Notes under the pieces: model-generated
Database searches by the model: none
What the model saw: the letters and a program-made list of their open reading frames with translations, nothing else
What the model was told of the DNA's origin: nothing
Shown here: in pieces, positions 15,866-23,999 of the stretch
Position numbering within the stretch: position 1 is the first letter of the stretch
Layout: the number at the start of each line of letters is the position of its first letter
Source: Pedobacter sp. BS3
Lineage (GTDB): Bacteria; Bacteroidota; Bacteroidia; Sphingobacteriales; Sphingobacteriaceae
Assembly: GCF_008274585.1 (NCBI RefSeq)
Contig: NZ_VTRT01000006.1
Coordinates: 186,001 to 250,000, forward strand
DNA: 64,000 bases
Direction of reading: 5' to 3'
Program-made: the position numbers and the translations under genes

Positions 15866-16564
15866 ATGAAAACGATTAAAACAGTAAACAAAAAAACGCT
15901 CTGTCTGGCAGTGGTCGCCCTGGGTTTAACAGGAGTACTGTCTTCCTGCTCTAAACATGATGATGACGATGTATATGCCAGCGGTTCTGTAGATGTGATG
16001 GTGGTGAACGGCAATGAAGCCTCTGCACCGCAAAACTTTTATCTGGATGACGCTAAAATTAACGGAAGCGCCGTAGCGTACACCGAAGCTACATCGTATG
16101 TAAAGACCCGGTCGGGTAACCGTAAAGGTGAATTCCGTTCGTCTGTAACCGGACAGGTCAATACTTCCGCTACGTACACCATCCAGAAAGACCGTCACTA
16201 CACCTTTTATTACACCGGTAACGCAAGTGCTTCAGATGCGGTAATGACCGAGGACGATTTATCTTCGCCGTCATCCGGAAAGGCTAAAGTGCGTTATGTT
16301 CACTTAAGCACTGCGGCAGCTTCTAATGTAGATGTGGCAGTGCAGGGCGGAGCAAAACTTATTTCCAACCTGGCCTATAAATCGGCTACAGCCTTTTCTG
16401 AGATAGAGGCCGGTACTTACAACCTGCAACTGCTTGCCGCCGGAACTGCAAATGTTGCCCTGAGTATCCCGAATATAACTTTCCAGGCCGGAAAGATTTA
16501 TACGGTATATGTTTCCGGAGCAACTTCGGCAACCATTTCTTATCACGTTATAGTTAATCAATAA
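15866..16564 (+). CDS. DUF4397 lipoprotein, copy 1
   Basis: The chosen ATG at 15866 gives MKTIKTVNKKTLCLAVVALG and a lipobox LSSC, so the mature protein is an acidic lipoprotein (CSKHDDDDVY). ATG 15854 is a close alternative. The body has the DUF4397 pattern: ASGSVDVMVVNGNEASAPQN, then SGKAKVRYVHLSTAAASNVDV, both beta-rich. DUF4397 proteins are surface or secreted proteins of unknown function. This is the most diverged member of three tandem paralogues (15866-18262). A terminator follows at 16589. Confidence 0.85.
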   Translation: MKTIKTVNKKTLCLAVVALGLTGVLSSCSKHDDDDVYASGSVDVMVVNGNEASAPQNFYLDDAKINGSAVAYTEATSYVKTRSGNRKGEFRSSVTGQVNTSATYTIQKDRHYTFYYTGNASASDAVMTEDDLSSPSSGKAKVRYVHLSTAAASNVDVAVQGGAKLISNLAYKSATAFSEIEAGTYNLQLLAAGTANVALSIPNITFQAGKIYTVYVSGATSATISYHVIVNQ

Positions 16565-16588
16565 ATAATTGGTTTTATTGAATAAAAG

Positions 16589-16615
16589 AAAGCCCGGTAT
16601 CGTCCGGGCTTTTTA
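16589..16615 (+). terminator. Terminator after DUF4397 copy 1
   Basis: AAAGCCCGG (16589-16597) pairs with CCGGGCTTT (16604-16612) around a six-base loop, followed by TTTAT. It separates copy 1 from copy 2, so the three paralogues are not one simple operon. Confidence 0.85.
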
Positions 16616-16634
16616 TATTTGTAGTCATATTAAA

Positions 16635-17417
16635 ATGAAAGTCGCTGATTTGCACGGTATTTTTTGGGGAGCTAAGCCGGTTTTAAAAACAGGCCGGGTG
16701 CTGTATGGGCTGTTGCTTATCGCGATATTTGGTACGGGCTGCTCAAAAGATGAGTTATCCGGGGCTAAAATCACTACGGCTATCATGACGGTGAATGCGG
16801 CCTCGAACTTCCCTGATATGAACTTTTATCTTGCTGATTTGCAAGGTCAGCAGATTAACCCGGATGGAGCGGTGCAATATCCCGGTAACTCCGAATACAT
16901 CACACCTTATCAGGATAATTTCCGTTTCGGGATTCAGATTCCCGGCGAATCTGATTTCCATGTGCTGGATACAACCGGGCAGCGAACAGATACATTAGGG
17001 TTTGCCGGAGGTAAATATTATACCATTTTCGCCGTTCGCAGGTCAGCAGCGGCAAGCAGCGCTGATTCTATCAGGGTAATTATTACAGCCGATGATTTAT
17101 CGGCGCCCGTAACAGGTAAGGCAAAGCTGCGCTTTATTAACCTTACGCCGGATGCGCCGGGCATAGATGTTGTGGCAAGAGACAGCTCGACACTGTTCAG
17201 AAACCAGACATTTGGTAACATGTCATCGTTTATAACCCTGTCGCCTAAAACCTCGCTGATATTAGAGCTGCACGAAACCGGGAAAACCGATATAAAGCTC
17301 ACACTTCCTGCGCTGGTAATACAGCCTGATAAAATCTATACGCTTTGGAGCAGGGGATTGTGGAGCAGCACCACCGGTACCACAGCGCTGGGTTTAAATG
17401 TTATAACTAACAAATAA
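16635..17417 (+). CDS. DUF4397 lipoprotein, copy 2
   Basis: ATG 16635 (MKVADLHGIFWG) is preferred to the in-frame start at 16569, which lies upstream of the terminator hairpin. After a basic N-region, a hydrophobic stretch VLYGLLLIAIFGTGC supplies signal and lipobox. The body has two DUF4397-type repeats: NAASNFPDMNFYLADLQG and GKAKLRFINLTPDAPGIDV. Copies 2 and 3 share most of these blocks, including LELHE(T/A)G and DKIYTL(W/Y)S. It is a predicted outer-membrane or periplasmic lipoprotein with no known function. Confidence 0.85.
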   Translation: MKVADLHGIFWGAKPVLKTGRVLYGLLLIAIFGTGCSKDELSGAKITTAIMTVNAASNFPDMNFYLADLQGQQINPDGAVQYPGNSEYITPYQDNFRFGIQIPGESDFHVLDTTGQRTDTLGFAGGKYYTIFAVRRSAAASSADSIRVIITADDLSAPVTGKAKLRFINLTPDAPGIDVVARDSSTLFRNQTFGNMSSFITLSPKTSLILELHETGKTDIKLTLPALVIQPDKIYTLWSRGLWSSTTGTTALGLNVITNK

Positions 17418-17542
17418 TCAGTATTTTGCAGGGATAAATAAACTTGTAAAAACAATAAACAATGTTGTGGTTACGTTGTTTACAGTTAATGTCTTTTACT
17501 AAATGGTAAGACAAAAGATTAAAGGGATAAGGAGATAAGATT

Positions 17543-18262
17543 ATGGGAACAATAAAATACATAGTGCAGGGAAAAAGGTTTTTTCTGCCGATGCTTTTAG
17601 TGGTAATTACACTATCATCCTGTTTAAAAAACAAGGATAATTATACCGAACCGCCTGCCGCTTCGCTTATGCTGGTCAACGCCTCATCCGGGGTTCCTGA
17701 TATGGATTTTTACCTGAACCGTAGTTTGGTTAATAACAGCGGGCCAATTGAATATCCTTCGGCAACCAATTATTTTCAGTTGTATCAGGGTAACTGGGAA
17801 GTAGCCGTAGTCAAATACGGGGGTAATATCGCGTTAAGCGCCGGAACAGCTGTTTTTGTTGGCGGAAAATATTACACCGTTTTTGCTGCCAGAAAATCGG
17901 CAACCAGTACAGACTCTGTGGCTTTATTTGCTTCTACTGATGATTTAACAGCTCCGCCAAGCGGAAAGGCGAAAATCAGATTTATCAATTTAACTCCTGA
18001 TGCTCCGGCAATAGATGTAGCTGTAAAAGACAGTACAACGGTATTAACCGGTCAGGCATTTGGTAAGATGTCCGATTTTATAACCGTTTCTCCTAAAGAT
18101 GCGTTTGTGCTGGAGCTGCATGAAGCGGGTAATTCGAATGTTAAACTGACTACAGCATCATTTACCGTGCGTGCCGATAAAATTTATACGGTTTATAGCC
18201 ATGGCTTGTGGAATGTAAGCTCAGGCGATACCGCTTTTAACGTGTCATCCATCAACAACTAA
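17543..18262 (+). CDS. DUF4397 lipoprotein, copy 3
   Basis: The 239-residue protein has a signal peptide with lipobox (LPMLLVVITLSSC), then NASSGVPDMDFYLNRSLVNN and GKAKIRFINLTPDAPAIDV, matching copy 2 block for block. It ends GLWNVSSGDTAFNVSSINN. It follows copy 2 after a 125-nt gap. Tandem position and graded similarity (2 closer to 3 than to 1) indicate local duplication and divergence. Function is unknown. Confidence 0.87.
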   Translation: MGTIKYIVQGKRFFLPMLLVVITLSSCLKNKDNYTEPPAASLMLVNASSGVPDMDFYLNRSLVNNSGPIEYPSATNYFQLYQGNWEVAVVKYGGNIALSAGTAVFVGGKYYTVFAARKSATSTDSVALFASTDDLTAPPSGKAKIRFINLTPDAPAIDVAVKDSTTVLTGQAFGKMSDFITVSPKDAFVLELHEAGNSNVKLTTASFTVRADKIYTVYSHGLWNVSSGDTAFNVSSINN

Positions 18263-18337
18263 TAATATTTGCTATATAAATGGTAGTATCATGAAACCTA
18301 TGCATGATATTACTATTTTTGGCCAAAATTTACGGCC

Positions 18338-18982
18338 TTGGAACTGATACGCACCTTAATCGATTTCATATTACACATTGACCGTCACCTGGTAGAAATT
18401 GTAAGCCAGTATCAAACCTGGACTTACCTGATTTTGTTCCTGATTATTTTTGCCGAAACCGGTTTTGTGGTTACACCCTTCCTTCCGGGAGATTCGTTGC
18501 TGTTTGCTGTTGCGGCATTGATAGCCAAAGGAAATACCGGCTTGGATATATACCTGATGGCCTTATTACTGTGTATTGCGGCAATAGCCGGAAATACTGT
18601 GAATTATTACCTCGGCAGGTACTTAGGTGTTAAGGTTTTCAAACCGGAAAATAAGGTGCTCAAATTGGAGTACTATACAAAAACCCGTGAGTTTTTTGAT
18701 AAGCACGGCGGCAAGGCGGTCATATTCAGTCGTTTTTTACCTATCATCAGAACGGTGGCGCCTTTTGTTGCCGGTGTTGGCCGGATGGAAATTGGCCGGT
18801 ACACTACCTATAATATTATCGGAGGCGTTAGCTGGGTAGTCAGCTTTTTATTGTTGGGCTATCTTTTCGGGAACCTGCCCGTTGTAAAAGAGAATTTTAC
18901 CATTGTGGTGCTGCTGATTATTGTCGTGTCCGTTTTTCCGGCTTTTTACGCTGCCATACAATCGCGGTTGAAAAAGGCTTAG
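18338..18982 (+). CDS. DedA family membrane protein
   Basis: The 214-residue integral membrane protein starts at TTG 18338; no in-frame ATG occurs before the upstream stop at 18305. A perfect -7 box TATTTTTG (18314-18321) places the transcription start near 18328, which supports this TTG. Family motifs are ETGFVVTPFLPGDSLLF (~41-57), GNTVNYYLGRYLG, FFDKHGGKAVIFSRFLPIIR and AGVGRM. DedA/SNARE-associated proteins act in membrane homeostasis, and several members flip undecaprenyl phosphate or other lipids. The specific substrate is unknown. Confidence 0.92.
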   Translation: MELIRTLIDFILHIDRHLVEIVSQYQTWTYLILFLIIFAETGFVVTPFLPGDSLLFAVAALIAKGNTGLDIYLMALLLCIAAIAGNTVNYYLGRYLGVKVFKPENKVLKLEYYTKTREFFDKHGGKAVIFSRFLPIIRTVAPFVAGVGRMEIGRYTTYNIIGGVSWVVSFLLLGYLFGNLPVVKENFTIVVLLIIVVSVFPAFYAAIQSRLKKA

Positions 18983-19594
18983 TATTTAGTATAACGATAA
19001 AATGCAGTTTGTCATGCTGAACAACGTGAAGCATCTCGTTTTGCACTGCGGTATGAAAGTCTGTGCTGTACTATGATTATTAATATATAAGATTGCTTCG
19101 CTCGTCCCGAGACTTCGCATAGGCGTCAAGTTAACAAAGGAATACATTCAATAATGACAAAAGCACCTCCCCCTTCCTACGCACATTGCTAACACTCCCC
19201 CCCTCAAAGAAGCTATCGTGCGTACACATCCTATCACTCTTAGCTATGAAGCCGTTGTTATGTATGCGGTATGCCTACTAAGCAAATCGTCAGGTTACTT
19301 TGATAAAAGTAAGAGATTTTCCGAAGTATGCCGTCAATCCCCAAGAGCCGGACAAATCAAAAAAACAGTTGCAGAATAGTATCTTTAGCACAGCCAAGCC
19401 TTAAACGTAGTGGTTTTGTGAACAAGTTTGCATAAAGCGTTCGATCTGTACTAACGAACAAAACGAAGCGCCGCTGTTTTTTTGATGAGCGTAGGCTATG
19501 TGGATAAAGGCTCCTAGTGGGATTGACAAGCATTTTTGCCTACTTTTGATGCCTCAAAAGTAGGATGCCCTGCGGCATAGAGCGAAATAATATT

Positions 19595-19908
19595 TGTGTA
19601 CACACGATAGCCGCTGGAGGGCCCAGGGGAGGTTGTTTTTTATTTGCCTGATTTTCAAAAATCTACGAAATAAACAAATAATTTCTCATGCGATACTTCA
19701 TCATCAAAGCATAACCCCAAAGCCCATCGTCTGTAAATCTTTTTGCGGGAGGGCTTCCCAAATATTACAATTTCTCTTTTCCTCCCCCCTACCCCCTCCA
19801 AATGAGGGGGACAGTAATCGACAAAGTCAATGCTCAGGCAGCGTACAGTGCAGATAAAGGCTATAAAGGTCAATCGGCTTATTGTTAAAGATGTGTCCAC
19901 ACGATAGC
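19595..19908 (-). mobile_element. Internally deleted relative of the DUF559 element
   Basis: Read on the minus strand, this region repeats the order of 11218-11898: a GATGTG outer flank, TTAACAAT, then GGGGGACAGT, an inner G/C-rich arm (19781-19813), GAGGAAAAGA, a short remnant of the DUF559 gene, its KSGK-stop end, and the opposite inner arm (19611-19632). Most of the coding region is missing. TGTGTACACACGATAGC (19595-19611) and its one-mismatch copy (19892-19908) are direct repeats at the two ends; a third copy lies inverted at 19212-19228. It resembles a non-autonomous derivative. Confidence 0.7.
19640..19747 (-). pseudogene. DUF559 gene remnant
   Basis: On the minus strand, CGCAAAAAGATTTACAGACG at 19747 down to the TAA at 19640-19642 aligns with the last 129 nt of the intact DUF559 gene (11643-11771). 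It keeps the bases for ATGGGCTT, CGCTTTGATGATGA-like TGCTTTGATGATGAAGT and GCATGAGA, and ends AAATCAGGCAAATAA where the intact copy has AAATCAGGTAAATAA. Single-base losses break the frame, and the 5' two-thirds of the gene are deleted. It cannot encode a working nuclease. Confidence 0.75.
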
Positions 19909-20102
19909 TCAAAGAGGGGGACAGGCACAGTTGGACGCTATTTTACAAAAGTTAGGTAGTGATGGGCGTTTATATATCCGCTGCTGAAGGGACAATGGGA
20001 GGATTTACCTTTAGCTTGACGCTAATACGAGGCTTCGGAAACGCTCTTATTTTCGTCTTTGCGAGGAGGCACGATGATGCAATCTGTAACTCTCAATAAC
20101 AC

Positions 20103-21101
20103 TTATTCCTCCGGCCGGCCGATAATTTTACCTTGCTGGTAACGCTGTTCCGTTTTTTCTTCCTGCTTTTGCTCGTCCATAGTTTCAGCAGAGCCGGTTA
20201 ACTTCCGTAAGTTGGGTTGCCCGGCATCTACCCAGGCCGAATACCAGTAGCTGCCTACATCAATGATAGAAAGGCGCATTTGCTGTTCAACCATGCCTTT
20301 CATGGCATCGTGGTACGCTTTTGAGTAATCCTCGGAATATTGCTTGATTACTTTCCCGTTGCGTTGGCTGAAGGCGTACTTGCGGTCGCTGGGAAATGTT
20401 TTGCTTAACCGGGCCTCGATGGATAGAACGGAATCTTTATAGGAATACGTATGAGCAACAATTTTCCAGGCTTCGGCCAGCGGATTTTCAATATACCGGG
20501 CACGGCCTACCAGGAAATCATAGTTTCCGGCAAATAATTCCGGCAGACGGCTTTCCCAGAAGCCGTGAATCCCGGTTTGTCCGGTTATCTGACCGTTATA
20601 GTTCTCGGTAGTATGCAGCGGTACATGCGCATCGGCAATGTAATGTCCAAGCTCTGTAGAGATTTTCAAAATACGCATGGAATCCTTTTGCGAAAAAGCC
20701 TTAACCAGGGCATAATAGCTGCGTTGTATTTGCCAGGGGACAATGCCATAGGCTTTCAGCGTATCTTCGGTGTATTTGGCAACAGCGTCATTCCATTTTT
20801 GCGGAATACTGTCGAACGGCGATTTGCCGTAATGGTCGGCATCCAGGTAATGGCGGGCGCCCTCTAATGAATCCGCGTATCGGCGTTTATCCGGGTCGAC
20901 CGCGTGCTCGGTAATGTAAACGATATTGTTTTTATAAAATCCAGCCATATCCGACGGAAGTGTAAATATGGCCAGGTGATTGATTTGCTTGTGCGCAAAG
21001 AAACCCCACGAGCTGCAAACAAGCAGGATGCCGGTTAATGTAAGCCACAAAAGGCTTTTTGAGCCTGATTTACAAAATGTTTGAATCCTGTTTTTTTGCA
21101 T
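20103..21101 (-). CDS. Zinc-dependent phospholipase C / S1-P1 nuclease-like protein
   Basis: The 332-residue protein has an N-terminal signal segment (SLLWLTLTGILLVCSSWGFF). Predicted metal ligands follow: the Trp-Gly near the mature N-terminus (SWGFFAHKQINHLA), HYLDADHYG (~88-96), ELGHYIADAHVPLHTTEN (~149-166) and GIHGFWE (~175-181). This Trp/His/Asp/His set is that of the trinuclear-zinc phospholipase C and S1-P1 nuclease fold. It would act in the periplasm or outside the cell; phosphodiester substrate (lipid or nucleic acid) cannot be decided. The gene is second in a pair with the hypothetical gene upstream, 6 nt away. Confidence 0.85.
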   Translation of the reverse strand: MQKNRIQTFCKSGSKSLLWLTLTGILLVCSSWGFFAHKQINHLAIFTLPSDMAGFYKNNIVYITEHAVDPDKRRYADSLEGARHYLDADHYGKSPFDSIPQKWNDAVAKYTEDTLKAYGIVPWQIQRSYYALVKAFSQKDSMRILKISTELGHYIADAHVPLHTTENYNGQITGQTGIHGFWESRLPELFAGNYDFLVGRARYIENPLAEAWKIVAHTYSYKDSVLSIEARLSKTFPSDRKYAFSQRNGKVIKQYSEDYSKAYHDAMKGMVEQQMRLSIIDVGSYWYSAWVDAGQPNLRKLTGSAETMDEQKQEEKTEQRYQQGKIIGRPEE

Positions 21102-21107
21102 GATGCT

Positions 21108-21590
21108 TTAATTGTAACCTTGTTTCAAAGAAGCAAGCGTATGTTGTAAACTATCCAGTTGTTCGGGCTCTATATTCTTCACCGGTAAAGGTAATATATT
21201 CGTCATGGAATCGATATTGCCCTTCGGGTCATTATAGGTTTGCACGATGATATCCTGGTTTTTGGTTTTAAGCAAAATGGTTCCCGCTTCAGTTGTGCCG
21301 ATGTAATTCATATCGTCAAAGCGTTTCAGATAAAACGAGAAATATTCCTGCTTGCCGTTAGGGAAATATTTCCGAAGCCTGAAGAAGCCCTCATTACTGA
21401 TGCTTAGTTCCCATTTTTTTAGTTTAATATTATCAGAAAAAGGGTCAAAGCAGCGTGAAAGCCATGTCTGCGACCATTGTACGGCGTTAAATTCAGGGTC
21501 GGCACGGAAAGCTGTACACCATATTATAAGGCCGGCGCTAAACCATAAACCCACTAACCGGCTCATTTTTATTGGTTTCTGAGATGCCAT
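21108..21590 (-). CDS. Hypothetical protein, single membrane segment
   Basis: The ATG at 21590 (MASQKPIKMSRLVGLW) is preferred to the longer frame from 21671, because the extra 27 codons cross a CCCGAATCG...CTCGGGAC inverted repeat and have poor composition. The 160-residue product has one hydrophobic helix (LVGLWFSAGLIIWCTAF) and a soluble domain with WELSISNEGFFRLRKYFPNG and FYLKRFDDMNYIGTTEAGT. No family is recognised. It is 6 nt upstream of the phospholipase-like gene on the same strand, so the two are probably co-expressed and act in the envelope. Confidence 0.65.
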   Translation of the reverse strand: MASQKPIKMSRLVGLWFSAGLIIWCTAFRADPEFNAVQWSQTWLSRCFDPFSDNIKLKKWELSISNEGFFRLRKYFPNGKQEYFSFYLKRFDDMNYIGTTEAGTILLKTKNQDIIVQTYNDPKGNIDSMTNILPLPVKNIEPEQLDSLQHTLASLKQGYN

Positions 21591-21789
21591 ATCCGGGTAT
21601 AAGTCAAAAGTTGAGTCCCGTATCCCGAATCGTTCCTCTCGGGACAGGCAGTACGGGAAAATCTCGAGCATTCGGGATAAAAAGGCCTGCCAACCTGTAT
21701 TTTTGAGCGTTTGAATAAGACGTTCGTTATTGACATGACATTCGTTGCTTATTACAAATACAAATTAAAGAATTTGGTAACTTTGTAGT

Positions 21790-22266
21790 ATGGAAATTTC
21801 TAAAAATTCCCGCGTATGGATTTACCAGTCGGATAAGCGTTTTAGCGATGAGCAGGTAGCCGAAATCCAGAATATGCTGACTGATTTTACTTCGCAGTGG
21901 CTGGCCCATGGAAAAGACCTGTATGCTAAGGCCGAAATACGGTATAACCGTTTTATTATTTTAATGGTCGATGAGTCAGTTGCCGAAGCTACCGGCTGTT
22001 CTATTGATAAGTCTGTAGCCTTAATGAAAGCAATTGAAGCCCGCTTTAGTGTGAATTTATTCGACCGGTTTAACATTGCTTACCACGAGGCCGATGAAGT
22101 TGTTTCCTGCGACAGGGCAGAATTTGAACGCTTACTCTCTGATGGAATTATCTCTGATGAAACCATTGTATTTAATAACCTGGTACAAACCGTAGGCGAG
22201 CTGGAAACAAACTGGGAAATTCCATTAAAAGACAGTTGGCACGCACAGGTGTTTAGTTTGAAGTAG
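21790..22266 (+). CDS. Conserved Bacteroidota hypothetical protein
   Basis: The 158-residue soluble protein has SRVWIYQSDKRFSDEQV, FIILMVDESVAEATGCSIDK and TIVFNNLVQTVGELETNWEI, all typical of a Bacteroidota family often labelled ABC transporter ATPase. No Walker A, signature or Walker B motif exists, so that label is not supported. A perfect -7 box TAACTTTG lies at 21778-21785, four bases before the ATG at 21790; the transcript would then be nearly leaderless. It stands alone, divergent from the 21108-21590 gene. Function is unknown. Confidence 0.85.
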   Translation: MEISKNSRVWIYQSDKRFSDEQVAEIQNMLTDFTSQWLAHGKDLYAKAEIRYNRFIILMVDESVAEATGCSIDKSVALMKAIEARFSVNLFDRFNIAYHEADEVVSCDRAEFERLLSDGIISDETIVFNNLVQTVGELETNWEIPLKDSWHAQVFSLK

Positions 22267-22502
22267 AGGTTTGAGGCTTAAGGCAGAAGGTGTAAGGTGG
22301 TGTATAGTCCGAAAGTCGGGAAAGTCAGAAAGTAAAAAGAAGCAAGAACATAAAAGTTTTACGTGGTACGTTTTAGTATAGTTCGAAAGTAATTTTAGAA
22401 ATAAAAAGAATTACGAGTTACTGTGTTGTGGGTTGCGAGGCACGTAACCCATAACAATTAACCAACTAACTAAATAACCAAAAAACTAAACAATAGTGAG
22501 GC

Positions 22503-23216
22503 TTAAAATTCCAGCTTTCTAATCCTTCGCATATTTCTTAAAATCAGTTGCTGCTTATGGTAAATATAGGCCGTTGGCTTTGCCGGCGACCACCGGCGTG
22601 GATTGGGAAATACTGCCACCAGCAGTGCTGCCTCGCTTCGCGATAAGCGGATAGCCGGTTTGTGAAAATAAGCTTGTGTAGCAGCTTCAGCGCCGTAAAT
22701 GCCGTCGCCGGTTTCTATTACATTCAGGTACACTTCCAGGATGCGTTTTTTGCTCCATAGCAATTCTATTAAAGCCGTAAAATACGCTTCAAATCCTTTG
22801 CGAATCCACGAGCGGCCCGGCCACAGGAAAACATTTTTTGCTGTTTGCTGACTAATGGTGCTTCCTCCGCGAAGTGGCAGACCTTTCTCATTTTTCTGGT
22901 AGGCTTTCTGTATGGCGTTCATGTCGAAGCCCCAGTGCTGCAGAAAACGGGCATCTTCGCCAGCCACAGCGGCAAGCTTCAGGTTAGCCGAAAGCTCGTC
23001 AAAATCACGCCATTGTTTTTCCAGCTTCCAGTCTTTTCCATCAAACTTACGTTCAAGTCCCCGCTGTAGCATTAACCAGGTTACCGGCGGATTTACAAAC
23101 CGGTACAACAGCACCCAGCATACCGTTACAGCGATGAAAAGTAATACAGCTTTCCGTATAACGGTTAATATGCCGGAAGCACTGAACCGGCGACGTTGGG
23201 ATTTGCGTTTAGCCAT
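22503..23216 (-). CDS. mtgA: Monofunctional biosynthetic peptidoglycan transglycosylase
   Basis: MtgA polymerises lipid II into glycan strands without a transpeptidase domain. The 237-residue product starts with a basic cytoplasmic tail (MAKRKSQRRRFS), one membrane anchor (VLLFIAVTVCWVLLYRFV), then the GT51 motifs: AGEDARFLQHWGFD (catalytic Glu, ~87), RGGSTISQQTAKNVFL, RKGFEAYFTALIELLWSKKR and EVYLNVIETGDGIYG. The length is normal. It lies downstream of the rpsF-rpsR-rplI operon on the same strand but behind a terminator at 23228-23260. Confidence 0.95.
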   Translation of the reverse strand: MAKRKSQRRRFSASGILTVIRKAVLLFIAVTVCWVLLYRFVNPPVTWLMLQRGLERKFDGKDWKLEKQWRDFDELSANLKLAAVAGEDARFLQHWGFDMNAIQKAYQKNEKGLPLRGGSTISQQTAKNVFLWPGRSWIRKGFEAYFTALIELLWSKKRILEVYLNVIETGDGIYGAEAATQAYFHKPAIRLSRSEAALLVAVFPNPRRWSPAKPTAYIYHKQQLILRNMRRIRKLEF

Positions 23217-23227
23217 TGGCTAAAAAT

Positions 23228-23260
23228 AAAAAAGGTGCTCCGGAAACGGAACACCTTTTG
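23228..23260. terminator. Bidirectional terminator between rplI and mtgA
   Basis: AAAAGGTG..TCCG (23230-23242) pairs with CGGA..CACCTTTT (23247-23259) around GAAA with one C-A mismatch. T-rich stretches on both sides suit termination of the minus-strand rpsF operon. Confidence 0.75.
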
Positions 23261-23278
23261 TGTTATTGTGAATAATAC

Positions 23279-23722
23279 TTATTCGGCAACTACTTCAAAC
23301 GGAACCTGAACTTTAACCTCTTTATGCAGGTTAAGGTTGGCTACATATTCGCCAACAAATTTAGGCTCAACTTCAAACGTAATACGACGGCGGTCAACCT
23401 CAAATCCTTCCTTCTTCAGGGCATCGGCAACCTGTATGGTATTTACAGAACCGAAAATCTTGCCGCTTTCGCCAGCTTTAGCGCCAATAGATAATTTAAC
23501 ACCTTCCAGCTTAGAGGCAATAGCCAGCGCATCGTTTTTAATTTTTTCCTGTTTAAACTGGGCTTGCTTAATGTTTTCGGCCAGCACTTTCTTTGCAGAA
23601 GAAGTAGCCAAAACGGCATAGCCTTTCGGAATCAGGTAATTGCGTCCATAGCCCGGCTTAACAACTACAATGTCGTCTTTTTCGCCAAGGTTTTTAATAT
23701 CCTGTTTTAATATAATTTCCAT
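23279..23722 (-). CDS. rplI: 50S ribosomal protein L9
   Basis: The 147-residue protein starts MEIILKQDIKNLGEKDDIV and has the L9 N-terminal motif GYGRNYLIPKGYAV (~25-38). The connecting helix and C-terminal domain contain FGSVNTIQVADALKKEGFE and INLHKEV-like NLNLHKEVKVQV. It is the last gene of the rpsF-rpsR-rplI operon, 13 nt after rpsR, and is followed by a terminator. Length is normal for the family. Confidence 0.98.
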   Translation of the reverse strand: MEIILKQDIKNLGEKDDIVVVKPGYGRNYLIPKGYAVLATSSAKKVLAENIKQAQFKQEKIKNDALAIASKLEGVKLSIGAKAGESGKIFGSVNTIQVADALKKEGFEVDRRRITFEVEPKFVGEYVANLNLHKEVKVQVPFEVVAE

Positions 23723-23735
23723 GTCGCTTATCCCC

Positions 23736-23999
23736 CTATTTTAATGAGTCTGTAACATAAGGTAATAAACCAATGTGACGGGCACGTTTTACTGCCTGGG
23801 CTACCTTACGCTGAAATTTCAGCGAAGTTCCGGTTAAACGGCGGGGTAATACTTTTCCCTGGTCGTTTACAAATTTCAGCAGGAAGTTGGCATCCTTATA
23901 GTCAATGTACTTGATGCCGTTTTTCTTAAAGCGGCAGTATTTTTTGCGGTTATCCTCCACCTTGGGAGCAGTAACGTACTGAATTTGCTCTTTTGCCAT
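23736..23999 (-). CDS. rpsR: 30S ribosomal protein S18
   Basis: The 87-residue basic protein contains KKYCRFKKNGIKYIDYKD and the S18 signature GKVLPRRLTGTSLKFQRKV, ending ARHIGLLPYVTDSLK. Its start codon overlaps the rpsF stop by one base at 23999. It is a small-subunit protein that binds next to S6, the product of the upstream gene. Confidence 0.98.
   Translation of the reverse strand: MAKEQIQYVTAPKVEDNRKKYCRFKKNGIKYIDYKDANFLLKFVNDQGKVLPRRLTGTSLKFQRKVAQAVKRARHIGLLPYVTDSLK

Larger units (their letters stand above)
18983..20102. other. 1.1-kb gene-free interval rich in repeat remnants
   Basis: No intact gene is supported. The interval holds a GTCATGCTGAAC-type repeat (near 19010), a G/C-rich CCTCCCCC block at ~19168, a GCTATCGTGCGTACACA word (19212-19228), the deleted DUF559-type element (19595-19908) with a GATAGC repeat on either side, and a CGTCTTTGCGAGG repeat at ~20058. 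The stretch 19240-19590 has only stop-rich frames. It looks like an accumulation site for small inverted-repeat elements between dedA and the convergent phospholipase gene. Confidence 0.6.

Noticed and set aside
19594-19912. Open frames of 85-87 codons on both strands in the repeat region
   Set aside because: They run through inverted-repeat arms and a frame-broken DUF559 remnant; the minus-strand frame reads the remnant out of register.
21790-22266. Annotation of this protein as an ABC transporter ATPase
   Set aside because: There is no Walker A, signature or Walker B motif; the label looks like a propagated misannotation.
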